From Emydura subglobosa (lineage: Eukaryota > Chordata > Testudines > Chelidae): a stretch of DNA of 64,000 nt. Shown here piece after piece: positions 1-10,800 of this stretch. The position numbers were made by a program, and so were the translations under genes. A model generated the notes under the pieces. The model saw only the letters and a program-made list of their open reading frames with translations, was not told where the DNA came from and did no database searches. The stretch covers positions 95,424,759 through 95,488,758 of the forward strand of contig ML679946.1 in NCBI GenBank assembly GCA_007922225.1, read 5' to 3'. Position 1 is the stretch's first letter, and each line of letters begins with the position of its first letter.

Positions 1-374
1 GCCTTATTACGCCATCAATGGTGCAATTAATAGGGATCACTAATTAAAAAGTTATTGTCTTATACCAATAATTTGGTAATGTATTTTGAGATGTGTGTTG
101 AATGAAAGATGTATGAAATGAAGATTTTCGGAAGTGAAGGAATTGACAGAACAATTGGCAATCAACAGTGGCAGAATAACATGTAGGCACTTCTTGGACA
201 TTGGAGAAACGCATAGGGAACAGACCGTGAGACATTGGCCACCAACACTCTGTCATTGTATGCATTTGAGCCATTCCTCTTCACCTAATTATCAGTTTCA
301 GTAACAGTAAGCCTGATGTTCCATTTGTTGGCCTCTCACCATATGCCTGACCTGAAATAAAAGACCTGATTCAC

Positions 375-790
375 CAAGTCTCAGAGCCTGGGTCATTTGT
401 CTTGGGCTGGGGCTTTGGGACTAAAATTAGCAGTGTAGATATTTGGGCTCGGGTTGGAACCCAGGGTCTGAAACTCAGCGAGCAGGAAGGGTGTCAGACC
501 CTGGACTCTCGTCAAATCTGAACGTCTGTGGTGCTATTTTCAGCCCCACATCCCAAGCCCTGAAAGCCTGAGTCAGCTGGCCTAGGCTCTGAGACATAGG
601 GCATGTCTACACTACCGCGGGTGGTTGATGTAGCGTCATGAAGATGCTGCGCTGCATAGATGTAAGTACATTGACGTGAAATACGCTAGTTACGTTATGT
701 AACTAGCATATCTCATGTCGACCCAGCGCAGCAGTTTAGACCAGGCCATAGTGCTGCGGGTTTTTCTTTGTGGTGTAGACATAACCTCAC
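375..790. mobile_element. Palindromic short DNA elements with 'gtctacac' ends
   Basis: From 375, a segment with 'cagagcctgggtca' and 'agcagtgtagatatttgggctcgg' style text ends near 595 in the reverse-complement text 'cctaggctctgaga'. It abuts a second element whose left end is 'catgtctacact' (about 602) and whose right end is 'gtgtagacataacc' (about 774-787). The right end carries the 'gcgggtttttctttg' box also seen at 38024-38038. There is no coding capacity. I read these as non-autonomous DNA transposons of a family repeated at 37787, 39588 and 59965. Confidence 0.65.
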
Positions 791-899
791 ACACCTAGAT
801 AGTAATAAAATCACTGCTGCTTAAGCAGTTCTGATTCCATCCAGTAGAGGCCAGTAGCTGATAGGCGTACTAGCTTTGCACACTATCAGCTGTGAGAGC

Positions 900-1090
900 T
901 ATCTACGTTTTTTCAAATTTCAAAATGCTGATACTTCAAAACTTTAAAATACAGGAAAAATGTCAGCAGAATTTTCACCCATGCCCCCCAATTTCTGACC
1001 AATGCTAAAACTAGTTGAAATTTTTTTGAATTTCAACATTTTGAATTTAAAAAAAAATCATAATTTTGAATTTAAAAAGGGGGGTAAATG
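900..1090. repeat. A/T-rich low-complexity tract
   Basis: The tract is dominated by runs of T and A with repeated 'ttgaattt' and 'ttcaaaat' words on both strands, giving imperfect inverted repeats. It is probably a decayed AT-rich palindromic element. Confidence 0.5.
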
Positions 1091-1544
1091 TGGGTGCTTT
1101 TTACTTTTTCCTTCCAGCTCCACTAGCCATTTTGTAGAGTGGGATATAACAGTGTAATCTGGGGTGACTGATCCTGCCCTGAGAGAAGATTGGTAGGAGG
1201 AGGAGGTGTATAAGATTGACCTCATAGCTCTTCTCTATTTATAAGCTAAGTTTCTTCTTGGAAAAGAAATTTCCTTCTTAAAATGAAAAGTGATGAACTA
1301 TAACAAATCTGGGCCCACCCAGGGTGTCCTCATTGCCATGATGTTGCAAACCATGGGCACTCAGAATTGTATGGCAACAGCAGGGATGGAATGTACATCT
1401 TCCTCCGCCAAGAGCACAGACCCTTATCATTTGAGCTACAGAAGAATCTCCATTAATAGTTATCAGAAAAGGGTCTGTGACACACAGTTGAGCAATTCTA
1501 TTTCCAGCCCATCACTGATGAACAATTACTAGCAAATTCATTAA

Positions 1545-1990
1545 AATTAGAGGAGGCTGAATGTTTTTCATTATGCAAGGTTTTTTAATGGAAAATACAT
1601 TTTTGAACAAAACAAATTTTCCATTTTTGTCATTTTTTGTTTATTTCAAAATTTTTCATGAAAAAAAGTATTTAATTTTTTTAAGCTTTTTTTTCCAACC
1701 TCTTTTTTGTCCCACTATCTCCTAACTTTTTTTATCCCTTGCCTTTTCCTGTGGAAATTCTTTTTAAAAAAGAAGAGAAAATGGGAAGCTCCGTCCACAA
1801 GGAAAAAGTCGTTTTAAAAAAAAACCTTGAAAAAAAGAAAATTTTTCTTTGTAATTTCTTTGTAAAATGAAAAACCTTAATGAACATTTTCAAACAAAAT
1901 ACAAAAAATGTAGTTTATTTTGAATTTTTCATGAAAATTGAATTGTTTGTGTGCAGTGGTTTTTTGGTTTGTTTTTTTAAACCAGCCCTA
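1545..1990. repeat. A/T-rich palindromic element
   Basis: About 445 bases of homopolymer-rich sequence contain 'tttttcatgaaaa' twice (about 1645 and 1925), 'ttgaacaaaaca' and its near complement. It ends in 'aaaccagcccta', a typical end of a palindromic element seen in reptile genomes. It explains the spurious Phe-rich open frame that begins at 1880. Confidence 0.45.
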
Positions 1991-2901
1991 AGTACAACAC
2001 TCATTCAGACTATGCATTTGAGTAGAAGGAATTTAACAGTTGTGCATGGTATGGTTTTGGTATTGTACTTCTTTAAGAAGGAAAACTTTTCTTCCCCATC
2101 TTCCTCCCCCCTACCCACTCCTCAAGTACCCTGCCTTTCAACCCTCTTCTCAGCTGAGTTTAAAGTGCAGGGATTTTTTCGTGTTATATTTTTGGCTTAT
2201 CTCTTTGTTCTTTCCAAGCAGAAAATGACCGTTTTATCAAAAGCACCTGCTGAGTCAGCTCTGACAACAACAAACATTTGTTGTCGATTAGCGCTGGCTG
2301 TTTTGCTTTAAGAGGACAAATGATTGTTTTAAAAATTGATCCTCCGCTTTTATTCTGTGGTTTAGCCAGACATTTCTGGGCAAAAGCTCTACTCAGTTCC
2401 TGGTGTCATATCTCTTCTTCAGTGTTCCAGTCTGATGCACAAGGGAATGAGGGCTGAGCCTGCAGTTACTCCACTCAGGGCTCTAGGGCTAGTCGCTTTG
2501 GCTGTGTTAGATCCAAAAGAGCTCTGGTGACAACGAGTCTGAAACCTCCCCTCAGTTGGAGTGGTCAGCCAAGGAGAGGGTGTGGTCACACCAACTGGGT
2601 GATGCTGCTGGCGCAGCTCATCCCCTACGCTCCCAGAGAGCCATTAGGGGATACAGTGGGTCAGAAATCAATGCTGCTGTGCTGATTTACACCCTCTGAG
2701 GATCTCCACCCTACCCCGGCCCCAGTGGAAAGCCAAAGGGAGGATACATTTCCCTAGGTTGCAGGGGAATTAGCTGGCATCAGAACCAGGCTATAATTTA
2801 AACCTCTTGAAGCTGCAATCTGATCCTCCTCATTGAGTGCCTGCAGGATTTGCAAGGATCCAAGAGGAGAAGTTCCCACTCTCTCCAAACCTTTGTGTGT
2901 T

Positions 2902-3014
2902 GGTCCAATTTCTGCTCTTAATGACCCTAAGGTAAATCTGCAGTAATTCTGTTTCCCTTAATGGAGTGGATGTAGTCCAGGTTTATAGTGGTGTGACTAA
3001 GAGCAGAATTTGCT
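2902..3014. mobile_element. Short palindromic element (sensor words 'tctgctctta'/'taagagcaga')
   Basis: The left end reads 'ccaatttctgctctta' and the right end reads 'taagagcagaatttg', which is its reverse complement with few changes. The middle has 'taatggagtgga'. The same layout recurs at 12150, 14080, 15468, 17168, 19588, 38203 and 50105. Confidence 0.6.
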
Positions 3015-3898
3015 TCATTGCTTTTGTGTTTTATGTCGTTGCATTATTAAGAAATGAGTAAAAACTTCAATAACAGCACTTTTCAATCTACTGCATCCAA
3101 GGGTTCAACAACCTGCTGGTGACTTTTCTTCTGACATCACTTTCTCCATTCACCTAGTACTTCCTGTATTGTAATAGAATCTCTGCTAACAATCAAAGAA
3201 AGCCATGATATTTCACACAGATTTCCATGTTCAGTTTTCCATTGTCTCAGAACTTGCTGTTCTACTGGAGACCATTTATGAGATATTTGCTTTTGTAAAA
3301 TGACTTGGACTCTGTTTCCATGACAAGATTATATTATTTAGAGTTATGTGTCCAACATGACTAATTAAACTGCCTTGCTTTCCTTTGCTCCTCTCAAGAA
3401 CAAATATGATAATACAGGTTTTATTTTAGGATCATGTTCAGTTGGAGGAAAAGGGAAAAAAACCCACATTTTTTCTCACTTTACCATCTACATGGGAATA
3501 AATCTGGCTTTGATGAACCAAAAAACGCATCAGCATTGGAGGGATGCTATCCAGGGCTTTCTTTTTTCCCCTTTTAAAAAAAATTCACAAGTGAATGTAT
3601 AGCTATGCAAAGTGATACTGACACTCCTGTAGACTGCAATCACTGATTTAAAGAACAGGCACATCCCTCACCTTTTGGTGTATTCTTTAACATCCGAGAA
3701 GCACAACAGCAAGGTACCTGGTTCTTTGATGGGCACAGTTGCTCGCTAAGGGCCAAATTCAGAAGAGACACACACAATATTGTAAATTAATCTCACATAA
3801 ATTAACTTGGGCTCATTTAAACTCCCTTTGATTGATATGTAAAGGTGACTAAGCTTTCATGCCATGGAGACAACAAGAGTTGTAAAAAGATCTACATT

Positions 3899-4010
3899 AA
3901 TTCTTATTGTTAATTGTATTCCAATAACTCCTAGAGGCCCCAGATGAAATTGAGGCCCCGTCGTGCTCAACACTCCTGACCCCAAATAGCTTATGCTCAA
4001 AGTGGGCTAC
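3899..4010 (+). mobile_element. SINE fragment (MIR-like, 'gaggccc...ttgtgct' family)
   Basis: The text 'taattgtattccaataactcctagaggcccca' followed by 'gaggccccgtcgtgctcaa' matches the layout of better copies at 9215 and 61082, where the core reads 'cattgtgctaggcgctgta'. The copy is diverged. Confidence 0.5.
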
Positions 4011-4288
4011 CTTCTCCTCCTCTGTACGCTTGGGATTTGTCTCAACAGCAAAAATGCTTAAGTTTGGGTTGGGTTGCTCCAGACCCTATCAACACACAAT
4101 ATGTCGAATTAATAACCTTATCATTTAACTCCTTGTCTCCCTTTTCTCTACTCAGCCCAATAGGTAAATGGATGCTCATTCCCAGAGAGAGTTCACAGTG
4201 TGTTTAAACCTGAAGATTGAAAAACAAGAAGTCACCTTTCTTGCCCAATTATGGCCTCGTACCACTTACATGCTGCTCCAAATGGAGA

Positions 4289-4460
4289 CTCATAGACTAT
4301 AAGGGCAGAAGAGACCATTATGATCATCTAGTCTGACCTCCTGCACAACGCAGGCCACAGAACTCACCCACCCACTCCTGTAATAGACCCCTAACCTAAG
4401 ACTGAATTATTGAAGTCCTCAAATAATGATTTAAAGACTTCAAGGTACTGAGAATCCACC
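4289..4460 (-). mobile_element. CR1 LINE 3' end
   Basis: The sequence begins with 'catagactataagggcagaa' and continues 'gaccattatgatcatctag' and 'tctgacctcctgcacaac'. This is the reverse complement of the usual CR1 3' terminus, so the element points left. It is 5'-truncated and ends about 290 bases before the first exon. Confidence 0.8.
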
Positions 4461-4746
4461 AGCAAGTGACCCATGCCCCATGCTGCAGAGGAAGGCAGCT
4501 TAATACCTCACAGGAGAGCTCTGCAATAGTTTGTCTTCTGAGGGCTTTTTTTTTTTTCATTTTTTTGTGATTGTTTCACAGAAAACCCAGTGACTGATGC
4601 TCTTTGTTCATTTAACTAACAAGTCTTTCCCCTTACACACCTGAGTTGTCTTTTTTTAACTAAAGTTTGTATTGAGTTTCTCTGGAAACTGTGAGGAGCA
4701 ATGGAAATAACATACAGGAGACTTGACCACGCTCTCTGCCTTTTAG

Positions 4747-4869
4747 TGCTCAGAAAATTTGAACGAGTTCCTGGATCCAAACTGATCTACAGTGCAGAAG
4801 ATGCTGGGATCCTTCGTTCTGAAACCATCCAAGGAGACCCTCAGCGTGCACTCTTGCAGTGCATTTCAG
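4747..4869 (+). CDS. TG: TG exon 1 of window: type III repeat, RKFE exon
   Basis: The acceptor is 'gccttttag' and the donor is 'cag|gtgagg'. The first two bases finish a codon from the missing upstream exon, and the last base starts the next codon (phase 1). It codes about 40 residues including [10 protein letters not shown] and ALLQCIS. This matches the mammalian stretch that begins RKFEKVPESK and ends with QCL before the conserved D-C. It lies at the start of the type IIIb-1 module in the secreted protein. A second acceptor at 4751-4753 ('cag') would remove two codons. I prefer 4747 because it restores the Leu-x-Arg-Lys-Phe order. Confidence 0.88.
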
Positions 4870-7800
4870 GTGAGGGATGGCTCTCGGCAAATCTGTGCAG
4901 CACACAGTAGAGGTCACCAAAGAAGACAGCCTTCAAACACTGAATTTATTCCTATGCCATAACCTAGCATTGTCTGCCTTGTTGTTCAACAGCAAATTCA
5001 GTATGAGATTATTGCAGTTTTTGGTGACCTTTCTCATATATCAGAGAGGACGTCAGTTTGTGCACGTGCTTTCAATTATCATGTGGCCTTGGGCAAGTCA
5101 TCAATGGTCTGACTTTCAGAAGTGCTAAACTGCCCAGAATTCCTGTTGACTGCAGTGGACACTATGGGTTTTCACTATCCCTGAAAATCAGACCACTCAC
5201 CTTTCTATACATTGGGTTATCCACCTATAAAATAGAGAAAAACACCTCACCAGGGACGTTGTGAGTTTTAATATTCATGCACGATCACCTGTGTTTGCAC
5301 GGTGAGTAGTCCTTTGGCCACCTTATGTATACTAACTTTGGGGCTGATTCAAAGCTCATTGAAACCGGCTGGGATTTTAATGACTGTTGGATCAAGCCCT
5401 TTTATATTTGGAAGTGAGGGAGTTAGAAGGGAGAAGGAGACAAGGGGAGTGTTATAAAAGCACGAAGGAAAATGAATTCAACATCATCAAGGCCAGCAGT
5501 GAGGAGAAGAAGGAAAGACAGGGAATTGGGAGCGGGAGGATGGCTGAGCATCAGAAAGGATCCTGGTCTGGAGACACTCTGCGTGTGTTTCAGCCCCAGA
5601 AGGAGGTATGGTAAGGCTAGTCACACAGCTCAGATAGGGAATTCTGACTACTGAAAAAATACTGCACAAAGTGTCCATGGAACAACTTCCAGTAACAGAT
5701 AAGCTTGAATAAGTCTCTTGGCAGCCAATAAATGGAGAAAAAAAAATTAAATTCAACAGAAAAATAGTTGGCTAGCAATCCTTTGACCGGCTCTGGTTTC
5801 TTGAGCAAAGGCTGCAACATTCTTATGAGTCATGCTGATTACATTACATACCTAATCTCAATCAAGATAGTTTGTTCTCCGGCTCAGTGCTGAGTAACCA
5901 AAGCCTTGTCTATATCATTTATTTATTTCCCTGGGGGCAGGGTATCTCATGTCTACCTGCTGCTGGGTTTCTTGCTCCTTCCTCTGTAGCATCTGGAACT
6001 GGCCACCGTCAGAGGTGGGCTACTGGACTAGGTGGATCGGGGGGTCTGATACAGTAGGGAAATTCCTATGTTTCTTTTACAAAGCACTAGTTTAATTAAA
6101 GGTGTGATTTTTAAACCGATTTAGCTAAACAGCTGCAAAACCTGTGTGGAGACTTAACTCAGTTTGAACCTGGCTTATGTCAATTTAGCTCAAGAAGCTT
6201 TCTGACACAGTGAAGCTAACTCAGTATAAGCCAAGTGTAAAGTTTTAAGAGTATCCAAACAGGGTTTTGTAGCAGTTTATTTAAATTGGTATAAATTGAT
6301 TTCAAAATATTTTAGTTAAGCTGGTGCAAATTTTAATATAGATGAGGGCCAAGGTTCAAATCTAGGAGGAGGAGTCCATGTGTATATAGAAGACACACCA
6401 ACAGTCAGCTGGAGACATGTAGTAAACTTTTACATTTCTTTCATGCTTTCAGACTGTGGGATGGATGAGTCGTGTGGCTTTGTTGCAATATCTGCTGCAG
6501 GCTCCGAGGCGCTCTGTGACCTGCACAGTGCTGTTGAAACCAACTTCAATTGTACCGCTTCTGGATTGGTAAACAATGACGCTCATTTCAAAGGCACAGC
6601 CCTGACAATAATTGTACGAGACCCCATTCAGGCAGAATGCCAGGGAGTTTCCTGACTGTTTTTTAGACATTACGTTCTATTAGGATAAGGGTGAAATGTT
6701 GGGGGGTTAGCAAGGAAATGAGAGTCAATATTTTCCAAAAGTGTTTTTTGGGTGCCTCAGTGTTTGGTTGGGACACTTTAAAGAGGCTTGATTTTTAGAA
6801 AGTGCTGGACACACATCCACTAGAAATCAGGCCCCTTTAAGGAGTTTTGATTTGAGCACCCTAAAATGGAAGCACCCAAAATCACTAGTCATTTCTGAAC
6901 GTTTTGGCAACAGTACATTGCTCTCTAATTCCTGCATCCCTGCAGTCAGTTGCATTCTCCCCACATTGCAGCAGAATAACAGTAGGACAGACAGTGAGAG
7001 AAATTAATATGTCCAGAGTCACACACTGAGTCAGTGATAGAGTCGGGAATAAAATACAGCAATCTGGGCTCCAAATCTCCTGTTTGAACTCCTGGACTGC
7101 ACTTACTGCCCTTGTTGGACATGAAATAAGAAAGCTAAACTTAAATTTACTGGACTGCTGCCCATATTGGTCTTTCCTAGAAGATGTTTGCCTCCCCTGT
7201 GCTGATCTGCTGCAACTCCAACCAAATCACCATCCACAAGTTCCCATTCTTCAAAGAGATAGACTATGCTAACACTAAAACAGATAATCCTGTCAGTTGT
7301 CATATCTTTGTCCATTCCTACAGTCCAGGGTCCTGAGTTAGGTGGTGTTTTGCCACTTTCTTTTGGCAAATCACTGTTTATGAAATTACACTACCATTGT
7401 TAACACAGTAAAGTAGCATTAGAGAATCATGTCCTGATCTGATGGAGTTGTGATCAAACAGCAGAACTCAAGAAAGAGATCTTGGAGTCATGGTGGATAG
7501 TTCTTTGAAAACATCCACTCCATGTGCAGCGTCAGTCAAAAAAGCTAACAGAATGTTAGGAATCATTAGGAAAGGCATAGATAATAAGACAGAAAATATC
7601 ATATTGCCTCTTTATAAATCCATGCTACACCCACATCTTGAATACTGTGTGCAGATCTGGTCACCCATCTCAAAAAAGATGTATCAGAATTGGAAAAAGG
7701 TAAAGAAAAGGGCAATAAAAATGATTAGGGGTATGGAAAAGCTTCCATATGAGGAGAGATTAATAAGACTGGGACTTTTCAGCCTGGAAAAGAGACTGGT

Positions 7801-10800
7801 AAAGGGAGATATGATAGAGGTGTATAAAATCATGACTGGTGTGGAGAAAGTAAATAAGGAAGTATCATTTACTCCTCCTCATAACACAAGAACTAGGGAT
7901 CACCAAATGAAATTAATAGGCAGCAGGTTTAACACGAACAAAAGGAAGTATTTCTTCACACACCACACAGTCAACCTGTGAAACTCCTTGCCAGAGGATG
8001 TTGTGAAGGCCAAGACTATAACGAAGTTCAAAAAAGAATTAGATTAAGTTCATGGAGAACAGGTCCATCAATGGCTATTAGCCAGGATGGACAGGGATTA
8101 CTGTTTGCCAGAAGCCTGGAATGGGCAACAGGATGGATCACTTGATGATTACCTGTGCTGTTCATTCCCTCTGAAGCACCTGACATTGGCCACTGTCGGA
8201 AGACAGGATACTGGGCTAGATGGATCATTTGGCCTGACCGAGTATGGCTGTTCTTATGTTCCTATTAAATAGAGGGCCCCATGGAGTTGTGGCAACTATG
8301 AACAATATATACTAATTCATCCTCCTCCTAAGCTTCCATCCGAAAAAAGAAAACCGGAAAGATTGTATTTTCCCTGCTATGAATTAAAACTCATTTATAC
8401 TGTCTCTGTCTGTCTCAGATGAAAGGTGTTATGGGAAATTCTGCTGCCACTAGCATTGCTCATCTTAGCTGTCTGCTTAAAGTGAGGAACCAAGAGAAGG
8501 ATGAAGTCACTGTGTATCTGAAAAAAGGTATGTACTGAACCTCCACTGGTCGTTCAGCTGCCGAGAAAGGTGAAAAACTGAGCCTGCTCACAGTTAGGGC
8601 ATGGTTCTTTGTAGGGTCAGGCATTGAATAGCAGCAGAGCCGCCTCAGCAAGTCTCTCCTGCACTGTCAGTCTTCCGGAAATAATGGATAAAGGTTTTTT
8701 GAATCTATGACTCATACTACAAGAAAATAAATCTTTATATATAGGGAGCTAGAGTGATTTGTTTACCATCCTCTGCTGTGCTGAGCAGGAGTTTAGGATC
8801 AGATGGGTATGTCTCATACTGTTAGTTCCCTGTAACTGTGGTGTGGAGATAGGGGTGGAGTGTGAGAGGGCAGGGACAGATGAGAAGAGTAGAAAGGCAT
8901 TGATCCGTCTTAGCCTATTCTCTTTCTTCTGTGTTTCTGCATGATGGGAAGTCTTTATTTAGCCTAGGTTTGCTGTTTTTTTATTAATTAAGTTAGATTA
9001 ATTAATTAGATTAATTAATTAGAAATCTGACTCAATATTATAAAGCATCATATACAAAATAAAAATCTTGTCCTAATTTTTTCCCCTTAATTAAATGTTA
9101 GATCATTAAAATGGAAGGAATTTTTAAAATGCAATTTGCTTTTCACCACTTATGCTCTGTAAATTTGACATTTCTCTTGGCTTAGGCAGTACTACTAGAC
9201 TGGTCAGTTTTTAAACCGTTATTAATATTATTAATTTGTATTACCATGGCACCTAGGAACCATAGTCATAGATCAGAACCCTATTGTGCTAGGCGCTGTA
9301 TAAATACAGAATAAAAAGACAGTTCTTCCCCATCGAGATTACAATCTAAGTTTTATTTTTAGTTTATAGTCTTTCAATTTTTGGGTCCCAGGCAACAGTA
9401 CAATTTTTGTTGTTTTTAATTTTGCAACATTTCAGAGGAATATTCAAATTTTTAAAAAAGTCATCAACATTTAAATATCACAAAAATATTTCTATTCAGA
9501 TTAGAATTAGCAAAACCATTTTTATAATATCAAAATTTTGGGGCTTAAAACTCAACATTGTTCACTCTTTAAGCAACTACAAACTGTTTTAAGAATTATC
9601 AATCCCACTGTCAGAAATTCATAACGTGTGGGCATGCAGAATTACCATGTTACGTAGGGCCTAATTTTATATCTCACGGTCAGCTAATGTTCTGTTGAAA
9701 GTGTGACTGAAGGTGATTATATCAAAAGGTTTCTAGGTTAATCATTGCCATTATCTTATTTCTTTAAATACTCAGGTCAAGACAGCACAAAGTTAATTAT
9801 TTTAACAAAAACCTAACCAAAAAACCAAACTCAAAGCCTGACAAAAACACATTTTTTGTGTCCCCTTTGGTGCCTTTTTCTTTACAGCTTGAGTCACTCT
9901 TTAATGTCATACATGAACATCTAAATTAATCTCACAAAATTTGCACCCGCGCCTCTTGCTTTTTCAAAACCTGTATTTATAGCTATAGAACAGATCATTG
10001 TAAATCTATGTACACAACTCTGTGCATGCAGACATCCATTTCTGTGTGCAGAGAGTGCACATACAATCTTGTGGATGCAATTTAAGCACCTCCATTCAAA
10101 ATTGTCTCCCTTACGTCTCATCAGAAGGAGCTCTAGAATCTGCTTGGAGCAGAAATACATATTTTCACAAAAAAAAAATCCTTGGCAAAAGCAAGTTGTA
10201 TCTGATGTGTCACTTCATTGTGTCTGTTGTAGAATTGCAGCGTTTGGCTATCTTGGCTCATTTTGACACAAATTGCGATACTCTTACTCTAAGAAATATC
10301 TTTCTTCCCAGGTAGTCTCATTGACTTCAATAGGGCTTACTCATGGTGTAAGGTACCATTCAACCACACAATATCATCTGTCCTATGTGTTTTTTGTTCA
10401 TGTGGGTTCGCACTCCTTGCACAAACTCCAAAACACGAAACAAACCACCCCATAAATGGCAGAGTTCTACTAGGCATGGGTCCAGAACTTCTCCTTCTGC
10501 TGTTTTCATTTGGTTTCTATCAGAAGCCATAACTAAGCTCAGATTTGCTCAAAAGTAAGTCAAGTCTCACTTGAAACTGGGCAGAGACTTCCACCTTCTA
10601 CCTTGATTTCTATCATGCATTTCTTATTTTTCCTGTTCTGTCTAGGACATGAATTCACCATATCTGGTCTCAAGACCTATGAGATGACTGATTTTCAGAA
10701 TATGCTTTCTGGCGTGTACAACTCAGTGGTTCTTTCGGGAGCTGGCATATCTTTGACAGATGTTCATCTCTTCTGCCGTCAGACTTGCAGCCAGGATCCT

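Larger units (their letters stand above)
1..4746 (+). other. TG: TG intron upstream of the first visible exon
   Basis: No exon is recognised here. The sequence is AT-rich with interspersed repeats, listed separately. The stretches 1-374, 1091-1544, 1991-2901, 3015-3898 and 4011-4288 show nothing I can name. The 143-codon open frame at 1880-2311 is low complexity (Phe/Leu-rich, from T-tracts) and has no family resemblance. The preceding TG exon must lie left of the window or be too diverged to see. Confidence 0.75.
4870..6452 (+). other. TG: TG intron (1.6 kb)
   Basis: It holds a MIR SINE split by a palindromic element, a CR1 3' end and an AT-rich palindromic element. The stretch 5276-5924 shows nothing recognisable. 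Confidence 0.8.
6569..8418 (+). other. TG: TG intron (1.85 kb)
   Basis: It contains a palindromic element, a MIR tail and a CR1 3' portion. 7091-7459 shows nothing recognisable. Confidence 0.8.
8528..10645 (+). other. TG: TG intron (2.1 kb)
   Basis: It holds an AT simple repeat and a MIR-like SINE. 8528-8974 and 9353-10645 are otherwise AT-rich sequence with nothing I can name, apart from a possible short palindromic fragment at 10310-10365 ('cattgacttcaatagggctt'). Confidence 0.75.

Noticed and set aside
1880..2311. 143-codon open frame
   Set aside because: It is low complexity, driven by T-rich and A-rich runs of a palindromic element, with no homology I recognise and no splice context matching TG.
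6380..6655. Open frame of 91 codons read as one gene
   Set aside because: Only 6453-6568 matches thyroglobulin. The rest is read-through of the acceptor tract and the following intron.
8975..9030. Regulatory AT-rich motif (homeodomain-like TAATTA sites)
   Set aside because: A simple repeat gives such sites by chance; nothing else supports a regulatory element.
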